DNA of 41,830 nt from an uncultured Ruminococcus sp. (GCA_900541505.1 UQKK01000029.1:1-41830), one strand, 5' to 3'; shown: positions 25,032 through 32,507, counted from the stretch's first letter. Notes: generated from the sequence alone by a model not told the origin. Program-made: numbers and translations.

Positions 25032-25802
25032 ATGCTTGCGATAGAGAGACGGAATGAAATATTGGACAAACTGCAGGCTGAGAGGCGTGTGGTCGTAAGT
25101 GAGTTAAGCCGTATCTATGATGTGTCCGAGGAGACGATTCGCAGGGACTTAGAAAAACTGGTCAATGACGGATATGCCATCAAGAGCTACGGCGGGGCAG
25201 TTATCAATGAGAATGTAAATCTCGATTTGCCTTTCAACATCAGAAAAAACCGCAATGTGATTGGTAAACAGCGGATTGCGGAACTGGTTGAGAAACTTGT
25301 GAAGGACGGGGACAGCATCATGCTGGATGCCAGTACCACCGCTGTGTATATCGCTAAGCTTTTAAAGGAAAAAGAGAGGAAGAATCTGACCGTTATTACA
25401 AATTCTATTGAGATTATCATAGAATTGTTTGACGTGCCTGAGTGGAGCGTGCTCTCCACCGGAGGAGTCTCCAGAGAAGGCTCCTTTGCCCTGGTAGGTC
25501 CCCAGACGGATAAGATGCTCCGCTCCTATCATGTGGATAAGACTATCATTTCCTGTAAAGGGCTGGATATCAGCGCGGGGATGACAGATTCCGATGAACT
25601 GCATGCGAACAATAAGAAGACCATGCTGGAGTCTGCCAAAGAAAAGATTCTGGCAGTGGATTCCAGTAAGTTTGGCAACATAGCGTTCACATCCATCGCC
25701 CCCATGGAAGATATCACCACTGTCGTTACGGATGAAAAACCTGAGGCGGGATGGCTTCAGATGTTTGAAGAGTTGGGGATAGAGTGTGTCTATCCCGAAT
25801 AG
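25032..25802 (+). CDS. DeoR/GlpR-family transcriptional regulator
   Basis: 256 residues. Residues 1-57 are a DeoR winged helix (ERRNEILDKLQAERRVVVSELSRIYDVSEETIRRDLEKL, shown by the ETIRRDLEKL signature). The C-terminal part is the ribose-5-phosphate-isomerase-like sensor domain (DGDSIMLDASTTAVYIAKLL, VITNS, LSTGGV, ALVGP) that binds phosphorylated sugars. Located inside the operon between pduT and the alcohol dehydrogenase, it probably regulates the locus in response to fuculose- or rhamnulose-phosphate or DHAP. The inverted repeat across the main -35 (12001-12015) is a possible site. Start ATG 25032, RBS GGGAGG. Confidence 0.88.
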   Translation: MLAIERRNEILDKLQAERRVVVSELSRIYDVSEETIRRDLEKLVNDGYAIKSYGGAVINENVNLDLPFNIRKNRNVIGKQRIAELVEKLVKDGDSIMLDASTTAVYIAKLLKEKERKNLTVITNSIEIIIELFDVPEWSVLSTGGVSREGSFALVGPQTDKMLRSYHVDKTIISCKGLDISAGMTDSDELHANNKKTMLESAKEKILAVDSSKFGNIAFTSIAPMEDITTVVTDEKPEAGWLQMFEELGIECVYPE

Positions 25803-25839
25803 AGGGCAGGAGAATCTCCCCGGTGAAGGGCGAAGAAAA

Positions 25840-25883
25840 CTGTCCTAAATAGAGGATGGAGCGAATCTGTCCTGATAAGAGGA
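25840..25883 (+). repeat. Short direct repeat before the iron alcohol dehydrogenase
   Basis: CTGTCCTAAATAGAGGA (25840-25856) and CTGTCCTGATAAGAGGA (25867-25883) are imperfect direct copies with a 27-base period; a weaker relative AATAGAGGGCAGGAG overlaps the DeoR stop codon. The last copy provides the ribosome site of the next gene. It could be a residue of local duplication or a regulatory repeat. Confidence 0.4.
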
Positions 25884-25892
25884 AGGGCGCTT

Positions 25893-27038
25893 ATGAAGAG
25901 CTTTGATATTAAGACAAAAATATTTTTCGGCGACCAGGCACTGGACCGTCTTGCTGAGATACCGTACAGGAAGGTTCTCATTGTCACAGACCCGTTTGTG
26001 GCGAAGAGCAGTATGATTGACCTGGTCACAGAACCTCTGAAACGTGGAAATAAAGAATTTGAGATTTTTAAGGATGTTGTACCGGACCCGCCGATTGAAA
26101 AAATCAGCGAGGGTGTGAAGAAGATGCTGGAGTACAGACCGGATGCCATTGTAGCAGTGGGCGGAGGCTCTGCCATCGATTCCTCCAAGTCTATTCGGGA
26201 GTTTGCTCTCAGGGTGGACCATTATGCGGAAGTGGGGCTTATTGCCATTCCCACGACCAGCGGTACCGGTTCCGAGGTGACATCCTTTGCTGTGGTTTCC
26301 GAACCGGCGGCACAGATGAAATATCCTCTGGTGGACCGCTCCCTGACTCCTGACGAAGCGATTCTGGATGCGGAGCTGGTAAAGAGCGTTCCCCCGTCTG
26401 TCACGGCAGATACGGGGATGGATGTGTTTACCCACGCGCTGGAAGCATGTGTCAGCATCAACCGCAATGATTTCTCCACCGCGCTGGCGGAGAAGGCGAT
26501 TGAAATCTGCGGCGTATTCCTGCTGCGGGCTTACCTGGACGGGAACGACACTCACGCGCGCCAGAAGATGCACTCGGCATCCTGCCTGGCAGGGCTTGCG
26601 TTCAATTCTGCTTCTTTGGGACTGAACCACGGGATGGCACACCAGTTGGGAGCCACATTCCATATCCCGCACGGACGTGCCAATGCTATGCTGGTTCCTC
26701 ATATCATCGAATTTAACAGTGATATCAACAAGCACAGCAAGAGCCGCACGGAATATCTTCCGGCGGTGAAGCGGTATGCGACAGTCGCGCAGATTCTGGG
26801 ATTGAGCAGCTACAATGAGATTATGACCGTGCGTTCTCTTGTAAACTGGGTACAGTTCATGCTCAAAGAGATGGATATTCCACTCTCCATTTCCCAGATG
26901 GGGACCATCACAGAAGAAGAGTACTTTGGCGCAATCGACCGTATGGCAGAGGCGGCGCTCGCTGACGGCTGTACGGACACCAATCCGAGAGTGCCGAGGA
27001 AAAAAGATGTGATACAGATTTATAAAGATTTGTGGTAA
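25893..27038 (+). CDS. pduQ: Iron-containing alcohol dehydrogenase PduQ-like
   Basis: A 381-residue group III alcohol dehydrogenase, likely 1-propanol dehydrogenase, reducing propionaldehyde with NADH and so regenerating NAD+ for PduP. AVGGGSAID is the nucleotide-binding loop; the iron ligands are in DTGMDVFTHALEA and GLNHGMAHQLGATFHIPHG. No N-terminal encapsulation peptide is seen, unlike the zinc-type enzyme of the same operon; PduQ relatives can enter by binding PduP, or this one may act in the cytosol. The start is ATG 25893 with AGAGGAAGG upstream. It is the last gene of the operon and is followed by a repeat element and a terminator. Confidence 0.9.
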   Translation: MKSFDIKTKIFFGDQALDRLAEIPYRKVLIVTDPFVAKSSMIDLVTEPLKRGNKEFEIFKDVVPDPPIEKISEGVKKMLEYRPDAIVAVGGGSAIDSSKSIREFALRVDHYAEVGLIAIPTTSGTGSEVTSFAVVSEPAAQMKYPLVDRSLTPDEAILDAELVKSVPPSVTADTGMDVFTHALEACVSINRNDFSTALAEKAIEICGVFLLRAYLDGNDTHARQKMHSASCLAGLAFNSASLGLNHGMAHQLGATFHIPHGRANAMLVPHIIEFNSDINKHSKSRTEYLPAVKRYATVAQILGLSSYNEIMTVRSLVNWVQFMLKEMDIPLSISQMGTITEEEYFGAIDRMAEAALADGCTDTNPRVPRKKDVIQIYKDLW

Positions 27039-27042
27039 AACA

Positions 27043-27080
27043 TATATCAGACAGAAGATGAGTCCCGCCTCTATAGACCG
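27043..27080 (+). repeat. Dispersed two-hairpin element, copy 3 (degenerate)
   Basis: Four bases after the PduQ stop codon the sequence again reads TATATCAGA, then GATGA (27057-27061) and TCCCGCCTCTATAG (27063-27076), aligning base for base with copy 1. The first hairpin no longer pairs (CAGAAG instead of GAGGGAG). A GCGGGA at about 27102 could pair with TCCCGC instead. Copies 2 and 3 bracket the microcompartment operon in the same orientation. Confidence 0.55.
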
Positions 27081-27120
27081 TTGAGCAGCAAATTTACAGC
27101 AGCGGGAGTACAATCTCTTA

Positions 27121-27166
27121 CCCGCCATATTTTCCGGATAATGGAAGATATGGCGGGCGTTTTTTT
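27121..27166 (+). terminator. Intrinsic terminator of the microcompartment operon
   Basis: CCCGCCATAT (27121-27130) pairs with ATATGGCGGG (27148-27157), with a further TTCC/GGAA pairing inside the loop, followed by CG and a run of seven T. It is a strong rightward terminator. It lies just before the end of the convergent sigma-factor gene and has no T run for that direction. Confidence 0.92.
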
Positions 27167-27178
27167 GTCTTTAGGTGG

Positions 27179-29323
27179 TTAATTCTGATAGGTGAGGATG
27201 GATGTCATCGCTTCTTTTGTGTCAACATTTACATCCGCTCCGGCGACACAGGTACCGTTCTCATAAAGCGCCACGGGAACGAGGGTCATCCCCACGCCTT
27301 CCCAGAAATAGGGCTCGCCAACTTCAAATTCGATGACGGCACTTTCGGGGACAAAGAGCTGCTCGCGGATATATCTCTTATCCTCATCTGTCAGGAAAAA
27401 GCCGTCAGCAGAAGCGGCATCATCCGGCTCTATCTCCTGGAGAGTGGAGTAAGTCTCACCCGTTGTCCTGCGCTCAAAGTAGCGTATGTCATTTTCTTTC
27501 TGGAAAATGTTCAGGTAATCTCCGGAGCGGTATTCCAGTTCCAGAGTGCCATCTACTGCCTTGTAGCGGAGCGTACAGTCCAAATCCATAGCTTCTCCGT
27601 TTAGTTCATTTTTCTCAAATTCCATGTGCAGCGTATCCTTGTCTACAGACCAGGTGCCAATCGAGTGGACCATGTACTCGCTTCCCGCCGGTCCAATGAG
27701 ATATTCTACCTGACCGCCGCTGCGGAAATTCAGCTCTATCCTGTAATAACCGTCCTGTGCCTCCTCGGTTCCCGACCAGGGTCCTTCCAGCGTTTCCGGC
27801 ATGAAACCGGAGCCCTTCTTTGCGGTAAAGATGAAATTATCTTCCGCCAGCATCAGGATGTCTACCGTATAATCCTGCTTGTACCAGATGAACTCCGTTC
27901 CGCCATTTATCTTATTTATGAAAGAAGGTTCTCTGCCGTAACCTCTCCCTGTCAGATACTCATTGAGCTGTTCGATACATTCCATGGCATCTACAGGCGT
28001 GGTGGACGGCGGCGGAGTCACCTCCACGCCGCCCTCCAGGTCTTTGGGGTCAGGCGGTCCGCAGAATACAAAGAGTGCCTCTGTGGGCCAGTTATCCATC
28101 TCATTGTGTGCCGGAATATCAAAAAAGGTATCCGGCAGGGGGATATCAGAGCCCTCAAAACATTCAATAAACGGGTCAATGACGGGCTCGGATGGCTCCT
28201 GTCTTATATTGAAATCTACTTTTTCGGCAGCAGCTTCATATGCGGAGACTCTATCCTCTATGGTATCTGCTTCCGGGGGCGTTTCTTCTGACACCTGCGC
28301 AGCCGGAGCGGTATCCGGTTTTATGACGGTATTGTAGATGACAGCCCCCACTGCAGCGCCGCCCAGGATACCGACACTTAAAATGCCCGCTAAAAGTTTG
28401 ACTGCAAATCCCTTGGTTGCTGCGGCTCCGGCGGCTCCAGCAGCTCCCGCCGTCCCGGTTGTGCCTGCAGTTCCGGCAGCTCCCGCCGTCCCGGTTGTGG
28501 CTGTGGTTCCTGCTGCGCCTGTCGTTCCGGTTGTGCCTGCAGTTCCGGTTGCAGCGGCATCCCACAGGGAGCGGCACTCTTCCAGAACAACAGATAAAAT
28601 ATTCGATTGGGGAAGTACCTTTGCCTGTACATCCCAATTTCTGAAAAGGAGCAGAAGGAAAGGAATGGGAGAAAGACCGTAGAGCTTGGTGCCTTTCTTT
28701 TCCAGAGCCTTCACTGCTGTCTCAATATTTTTCCGTGCGTAGACCAGTCGTGACTTGACGGTGTTCTCACTGACACCCAGCATGTCAGCGATGTGTTTCA
28801 CACTGTGCTGCTCATAATAATACATGGCGATAACAACCCTCTGATCCGGACTTAAGCTGTCCAGAATCTCAGCCATGAGACGGGCAGTCTCTTTCTGGTC
28901 TATGACCGCTTCCGGCAGGTTGTCTGTGCGGTCATCAGCAAATTCCACTGTCTCGTCCGCTTCCAGGGACATCTGGGAGAACATGACAGGTTTTGCTTTT
29001 CTTAAATAGTCAATCGCCCGGTTGTGGGCAATCCGTTTGACCCATGCCCGGAACTTGTCCGGCTCCTTGAGCTGTCCTAAATTCTGGAACGCCCTGACAT
29101 AAGAATCCTGCAGGATATCCAGCACCACATCTTCATTTTTTATGAGGACAGATACGGTCTTATACACAGACGGGTAAGTGCGCCGGTACAATTCTGTGAG
29201 CGCGCTCTCATCCCCGCTCATGGCGCGGTCTGTCAATTCTTTGGAAAAACCCTGCTCCTCCCCGCACCGGGAACAGAATTTCGCATCGTCAGAAAGTATA
29301 TTTCCACAATTAAAACATTTCAT
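27179..29323 (-). CDS. Membrane-fused ECF-type sigma factor with zinc ribbon
   Basis: 714 residues in one chain. 1-21: zinc ribbon (Cys3, Cys6, Cys17, Cys20). 28-110: sigma-70 region 2 (DILQDSYVRAFQNLGQL, FRAWVKRIAHNRAIDYLR). 145-205: region 4 helix-turn-helix (HIADMLGVSENTVKSRLVYARK). 257-303: a tract of G-x-x triplets made only of Gly, Ala and Thr. About 306-334: one membrane helix. 335-714: an outer domain with no recognised family. Topology would place the sigma part in the cytosol and the large domain outside, suggesting a one-protein sensor that may need proteolysis to act. ATG 29323 follows AGGTGG; a TATAAT lies at 29359-29354. Upstream genes encode a lipoprotein and a small protein. 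The target regulon is unknown. Confidence 0.82.
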   Translation of the reverse strand: MKCFNCGNILSDDAKFCSRCGEEQGFSKELTDRAMSGDESALTELYRRTYPSVYKTVSVLIKNEDVVLDILQDSYVRAFQNLGQLKEPDKFRAWVKRIAHNRAIDYLRKAKPVMFSQMSLEADETVEFADDRTDNLPEAVIDQKETARLMAEILDSLSPDQRVVIAMYYYEQHSVKHIADMLGVSENTVKSRLVYARKNIETAVKALEKKGTKLYGLSPIPFLLLLFRNWDVQAKVLPQSNILSVVLEECRSLWDAAATGTAGTTGTTGAAGTTATTGTAGAAGTAGTTGTAGAAGAAGAAATKGFAVKLLAGILSVGILGGAAVGAVIYNTVIKPDTAPAAQVSEETPPEADTIEDRVSAYEAAAEKVDFNIRQEPSEPVIDPFIECFEGSDIPLPDTFFDIPAHNEMDNWPTEALFVFCGPPDPKDLEGGVEVTPPPSTTPVDAMECIEQLNEYLTGRGYGREPSFINKINGGTEFIWYKQDYTVDILMLAEDNFIFTAKKGSGFMPETLEGPWSGTEEAQDGYYRIELNFRSGGQVEYLIGPAGSEYMVHSIGTWSVDKDTLHMEFEKNELNGEAMDLDCTLRYKAVDGTLELEYRSGDYLNIFQKENDIRYFERRTTGETYSTLQEIEPDDAASADGFFLTDEDKRYIREQLFVPESAVIEFEVGEPYFWEGVGMTLVPVALYENGTCVAGADVNVDTKEAMTSILTYQN
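28428..28560 (-). repeat. GC-rich triplet-codon repeat coding for G-x-x tract
   Basis: Degenerate repeats of about 9 to 36 bases (for example two copies of the block CAGCTCCCGCCGTCCCGGTT on the plus strand) encode Gly-Ala/Thr-Ala/Thr triplets in the sigma-factor gene. The base composition is much more GC-rich than its surroundings. Such tracts change length readily. Confidence 0.7.
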
Positions 29324-29385
29324 AATCTTTTCCACCTGCTATCTATTTTTTTCATTATATCAAACCTCGTATAAAAAAGCAGTAT

Positions 29386-30555
29386 CTACTGTAAGGGAAT
29401 GGATACGAGGTCATAATTTACTCTGAAATCGTCCAGTACGTCGCTGTCTGCCTGTTCTATCGTGGTATAAGAAAAGTCCGGCAGTCCGACCTTGATGGAA
29501 TCCAGGTCTACATCACCGTTTCCCGCATCCACAAGATTACGGACGATGATGTATCCCGTGGCTGTCGTATTTTCTCCGAGGCGGATATCATCCTCAAGGA
29601 CAGCGTGGATGGAATAGGGGACGATGAGGATGTTGTAGCTGTTCATGTCTTTATCCAGATGATTCGTGGCAAGATATGCATCCGGTCCATAGACTACTCC
29701 TTCAAAAGAAATCACCTCATTTTCGGTAAAACGGTACAGCTCGCTTCCGTCCATAATATAGAAAACATCGTTCAGTTCATCGGTAATCTCAGCGTCACAG
29801 TAAGGTTCTATCTGTTCCCACATGCCCGGTTTCAGTTCAGAGATATAGCTTCTTAAATTTTCTGCGGTGATGGTAACAGAGCTTTCCTTTAAAACCCATC
29901 CTTCCTCGGCAAATGTTTCCGGCAGGCTGGCAGTGATGGTGATGGTGTCGCCCTTTTTAATGTCTTCTTCTTTGCTCGCTTTATAGTGTACATGGGAAAG
30001 CGGATTGCTTTCGTCCACATGATTTTCTATGCTCAGGTGGCCAAAGGGGGAAATGCCGGAGAAGGAGAGGTCTATCCCTTCTTCCTGATTAAAATACTTG
30101 CTGTCAAAAGCATCCACTTCTTTCCGCTCTTTCAGGCCATCCACTTTAAACGTTTTTTTCGTGTCCCCTGTAATCTTTAACTGACATTCTTTGGCAAGAG
30201 ATTTGTCATAAGATATGGAGACTGTCACTTTATCCCCGTTTTCCAGCCCGGCTTCCTTATTTAACTTGCAGATAATGGAGTCTTCAAAGTCAGGCAGATT
30301 TTTCAGACCCTCTACCTCGTCTTTTACGTCTTCGAGCGAGTCGAGGTCCTTTTCTTCTGCAATTGCAGAGAAGATATCCTGCTCCATGGAAATGTCGTCG
30401 AAACTCACTTTGGCACTCCCTTCTCCCTCCACTCCGCTGAACGAGATAATCAGATAATCGGTCATTTCAACTTCGGTTTTCTTTCCGCAGCCCGCTAACG
30501 CCATCGCTGCTGCTCCCATCAATAAGGCTGCTGCCAAAAATTTTAATTTTTTCAT
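29386..30555 (-). CDS. Predicted lipoprotein of unknown function
   Basis: 389 residues. MKKLKFLAAALLMGAAAMALAGC is a lipoprotein signal with Cys23 in a LAGC lipobox, so the mature protein is lipid-anchored outside the membrane. The remainder contains two or three beta-rich repeats beginning DYLIISFSGVEGEGSA and GIDLSFSGISPFGHL, each followed by KxGDKVTVSISYD / KKGDTITITASLP, resembling small Ig-like or DUF-type extracellular domains. A longer open frame to 30603 is rejected because ATG 30555 has GGAGGA 7 bases upstream. It lies between a small gene (4-base gap) and the membrane sigma factor (62-base gap), and could be its extracellular partner or target. No function can be given. Confidence 0.75.
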   Translation of the reverse strand: MKKLKFLAAALLMGAAAMALAGCGKKTEVEMTDYLIISFSGVEGEGSAKVSFDDISMEQDIFSAIAEEKDLDSLEDVKDEVEGLKNLPDFEDSIICKLNKEAGLENGDKVTVSISYDKSLAKECQLKITGDTKKTFKVDGLKERKEVDAFDSKYFNQEEGIDLSFSGISPFGHLSIENHVDESNPLSHVHYKASKEEDIKKGDTITITASLPETFAEEGWVLKESSVTITAENLRSYISELKPGMWEQIEPYCDAEITDELNDVFYIMDGSELYRFTENEVISFEGVVYGPDAYLATNHLDKDMNSYNILIVPYSIHAVLEDDIRLGENTTATGYIIVRNLVDAGNGDVDLDSIKVGLPDFSYTTIEQADSDVLDDFRVNYDLVSIPLQ

Positions 30556-30559
30556 TTTC

Positions 30560-30763
30560 TTATTCCTCCGTTTTCTCTTTCTCTTTTTTTGTGATTTCTG
30601 CATTTCTGATTTCTGTGGTGCGCTCTGCTTCCGGGGAAGATTGTGTGGAAGCAGAGGAAAGAATCTCCAGGATTTTCTGTAAAAGCGCTTTTGCGGCTGT
30701 GGGATTCAGCTGTTTGTGTGCCGCGTATTCCCGGATAAATAATTTAAGCTCTCTGTTTTTCAC
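30560..30763 (-). CDS. Small charged protein upstream of the lipoprotein
   Basis: 67 residues starting at GTG 30763, with AAAGGAG 7 bases upstream. Residues 1-38 (KNRELKLFIREYAAHKQ... AAKALLQKILEIL) look helical; the tail is rich in Glu, Lys, Ser and Thr. The open frame continues to 30907, but that stretch is AT-rich and lacks a ribosome site. It is not a known family to me. Operon position, 4 bases before the lipoprotein gene, and the good ribosome site support that it is real; an alternative is a leader peptide. Confidence 0.5.
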   Translation of the reverse strand: MKNRELKLFIREYAAHKQLNPTAAKALLQKILEILSSASTQSSPEAERTTEIRNAEITKKEKEKTEE

Positions 30764-30910
30764 TGGTTTCTCCTTTCTTTTGCTTACTAGACGTAAAAAA
30801 GAGGCGGGAGGTTTTAAAAAAGTAGAAAAAAATAAAAATAATTTTTGTTTGTCATAAAATATTATCATTGCACAGGCAGAAGGCTTGTGGTAGAATCTCT
30901 TTATCATCTA

Positions 30911-31004
30911 ATTCGGGACTCTGTTTCCCGAATCCGGAATTTCTTATGAATTATCTTATTGTAAACAGACCAGCTAAGTCTCGATATAGAAGCAGAGGTC
31001 TGTT
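30911..31004. other. Pair of stem-loops in an intergenic region
   Basis: ATTCGGGA (30911-30918) pairs with TCCCGAAT (30926-30933) around 7 bases, and AACAGACC (30964-30971) pairs with GGTCTGTT (30997-31004) around 25 bases. Both lie in the 391-base gap between the small leftward gene and the Rpn gene, upstream of the Rpn promoter. No open frame or T run explains them; a small RNA or a pair of protein sites is possible. Confidence 0.4.
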
Positions 31005-31093
31005 CTGATATGCAAATCAAAAAAATTCCGAAATGTATCCCTTAAACAAGTCCCAATTTTTAGTGAGGACACCGCACAAAGACGTACAAAAGC

Positions 31094-31134
31094 TATAGGG
31101 AGAAGTGTTGTCTTTTCCTGCATTTTTCCCTATA
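31094..31134. promoter_or_regulatory. Inverted repeat bracketing the Rpn promoter
   Basis: TATAGGGA (31094-31101) is the reverse complement of TCCCTATA (31127-31134), the latter covering most of the -10 box. The arms enclose the -35 and spacer, an arrangement suited to a repressor closing the promoter. Confidence 0.45.
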
Positions 31135-31136
31135 AT
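31108..31136 (+). promoter_or_regulatory. Promoter of the Rpn nuclease gene
   Basis: TTGTCT (31108-31113), 17 bases, TATAAT (31131-31136). The predicted start near 31143 would leave a leader of only about a dozen bases, overlapping the ribosome site. Confidence 0.65.
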
Positions 31137-31154
31137 GAAAGGAGAAAAGTGAAT

Positions 31155-32042
31155 ATGGAAGAAACGAAAAGAACATTGAAACCACTGAAAGATTTGAATC
31201 TGATGGACCGATTCCTATTTGCGGAGGCTACGGAAGACCCGGTCATCATGCGCAGCATCCTGGAAATCATTTTGGGGAAAGAGATTGCTTTAAAGCATCT
31301 GCCCCAGCCAGAGAAGGAGCAGCGAACTACACCGCTAAGCCGTTTCATTAAACTGGATGTCTGGGCGTGGGACACGGAGGACACGGTATACGATACCGAG
31401 GTGCAGAAAGAGAACACCAACAACCTCCCAAAGCGCAGCCGGTATTACCAGGCGATGATAGATTCCAAGCTACTGCCGCCCGGCGAAGTCAATTTTAACA
31501 AGCTGAACCAGGTGTACATCATCTTGATAACGTCCTTCGATTTGTTTGGGAAAGGACGGTATCGCTATACTTATGAAGAGATGTGTCAGGAATTTCCAGG
31601 TATGCGTTTGAAGGACGGGGCAATACGAATTTTTCTGAACACTCATGGGAAAGACAAGACCGGAGTCAGCGAGGAACTGGTGGAACTGCTGAATTATATG
31701 GAGCATACTACCGAGAAAGTAAGCCTTCAGTGTAAAAGCGATAAAATCCATGACATGCAGGAACGTATCCGTCAAATCAAATCCAGTGAGGAGATTGGAG
31801 TGAAGTATATGCAGGAGTGGGAAGAAAAGATAATAGAGAAGGAAAAAGCACGGGAAGAGGGCTTGGAGGAGGGGCGTAAATTGGGTCTTGCCGAGGGCCG
31901 TAAATCTGGTCTTGCCGAGGGACGCTTACAAACGGAACGGCTCTATCACACTCTGATTCAGCAAAACCGCATAGCGGATATTGAGCGGGCGATGAAGGAC
32001 CCGGAGTATAAGAAGAATCTTTACAAGGAATTTGGCATATAG
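31155..32042 (+). CDS. Rpn family PD-(D/E)XK nuclease / transposase-like protein
   Basis: 295 residues. LMDRFLFAEATEDPVIMRSIL and the core KLDVWAWDTEDTVYDTEVQKEN, with Asp and Glu-x-Gln catalytic residues, place it in the Rpn (recombination-promoting nuclease, PDDEXK) family, a DNA endonuclease linked to phage defence. RYYQAMIDSKLL and NQVYIILI follow as usual. The C-terminus has heptad-rich charged helix and two near-identical GLAEGRK repeats, then a conserved ending. A good internal start lies at 31809. The start is ATG 31155 or GTG 31149, sharing GGAG 31141-31144. It has its own promoter and is not clearly linked to its neighbours. Confidence 0.88.
   Translation: MEETKRTLKPLKDLNLMDRFLFAEATEDPVIMRSILEIILGKEIALKHLPQPEKEQRTTPLSRFIKLDVWAWDTEDTVYDTEVQKENTNNLPKRSRYYQAMIDSKLLPPGEVNFNKLNQVYIILITSFDLFGKGRYRYTYEEMCQEFPGMRLKDGAIRIFLNTHGKDKTGVSEELVELLNYMEHTTEKVSLQCKSDKIHDMQERIRQIKSSEEIGVKYMQEWEEKIIEKEKAREEGLEEGRKLGLAEGRKSGLAEGRLQTERLYHTLIQQNRIADIERAMKDPEYKKNLYKEFGI
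31809..32042 (+). CDS. Putative nested C-terminal product of the Rpn gene
   Basis: ATG 31809 is in frame with the Rpn gene and preceded by GGAG at 31797-31800 with an 8-base spacer. It would give a 77-residue protein (MQEWEEKIIEKEKAREEG...) containing the coiled, GLAEGRK-repeat and C-terminal parts but not the nuclease core. Rpn genes in other bacteria have been reported to encode such small in-frame products that restrain the toxic full-length nuclease. Expression here is inferred from the start site only. Confidence 0.5.
   Translation: MQEWEEKIIEKEKAREEGLEEGRKLGLAEGRKSGLAEGRLQTERLYHTLIQQNRIADIERAMKDPEYKKNLYKEFGI
31875..31922 (+). repeat. 24-base tandem repeat in the Rpn gene
   Basis: Two adjacent 24-base units beginning CGTAAAT and ending GGTCTTGCCGAGGG(A/C) encode RKLGLAEG and RKSGLAEG. 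An upstream degenerate third unit encodes GLEEGRK. Unit-number changes would keep the frame and lengthen the C-terminal helix of both long and short products. Confidence 0.75.
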
Positions 32043-32077
32043 CGGAAGGTTTACCTTAAACGGATATTTTTTAGTTA

Positions 32078-32105
32078 TTGACATATGTTCATAAAGTGCT
32101 ATACT
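32078..32105 (+). promoter_or_regulatory. Promoter of the DUF134-oxidoreductase operon
   Basis: A perfect TTGACA (32078-32083), 16 bases, TATACT (32100-32105), 43 bases before the DUF134 start codon. Confidence 0.7.
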
Positions 32106-32147
32106 AAAAATAGAAACTGAAAATAGCGACAGATTGGGGGGCATGAG

Positions 32148-32507
32148 ATGGCAAGACCGCAGAAATGCAGGTGTATCTGCTCGAAACCGAAAGTGACGGA
32201 ATTTCTGCCTGTCAGGGGCGGCGCGGTGGAGACGGTGTGGCTTGGATTTGATGAGTACGAAGCTATACGTCTTCTGGACTATGAACATCTGACCCAGCAG
32301 CAATGTGCTGAGAAGATGGATATTTCCAGACCTACGGTGACGAGGATTTATGAAGAAGCGAGAAGGAAGATGGCAGATGCGCTTGTAAACGGGAAAAAGA
32401 TTGCCATTGGAGGCGGGGATGTCATCGTGTGTACGCAGTTTAAGCCGGAATGTGCCAATGTAAAGCACTGCTGTCACAGAACAGAGAAAGGAAGGACAAG
32501 CGAATGA
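32148..32507 (+). CDS. DUF134 / UPF0251 helix-turn-helix protein
   Basis: 119 residues. MARPQKCRCIC is the standard beginning of DUF134 proteins, with metal-ligand-like cysteines; VWLGFDEYEAIRLLDYEHLTQQQCAEKMDISRPTVTRIYEEAR contains a sigma-region-4-like DNA-binding domain (key stretch ISRPTVTRIYEEARRKMADAL). The C-terminal CANVKHCCH adds a cysteine/histidine group. It is probably a transcription factor sensing metal, redox or sulfur state. Its stop overlaps the start of the oxidoreductase gene (ATGA), indicating translational coupling and likely regulation of that enzyme. RBS is a G-rich run before ATG 32148. Confidence 0.85.
   Translation: MARPQKCRCICSKPKVTEFLPVRGGAVETVWLGFDEYEAIRLLDYEHLTQQQCAEKMDISRPTVTRIYEEARRKMADALVNGKKIAIGGGDVIVCTQFKPECANVKHCCHRTEKGRTSE

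Noticed and set aside
25845..27128. A 427-codon open frame on the minus strand
   Set aside because: Antisense to the well-recognised iron alcohol dehydrogenase; no family features or ribosome site.
28428..28560. CRISPR-like or satellite array
   Set aside because: Repeats are short, degenerate, in frame with a coding sequence and explained by the G-x-x protein tract.
31149..32042. Insertion sequence, because Rpn proteins are often labelled transposase
   Set aside because: No terminal inverted repeats or target duplication seen flanking the gene; the PDDEXK motif fits a stand-alone nuclease.
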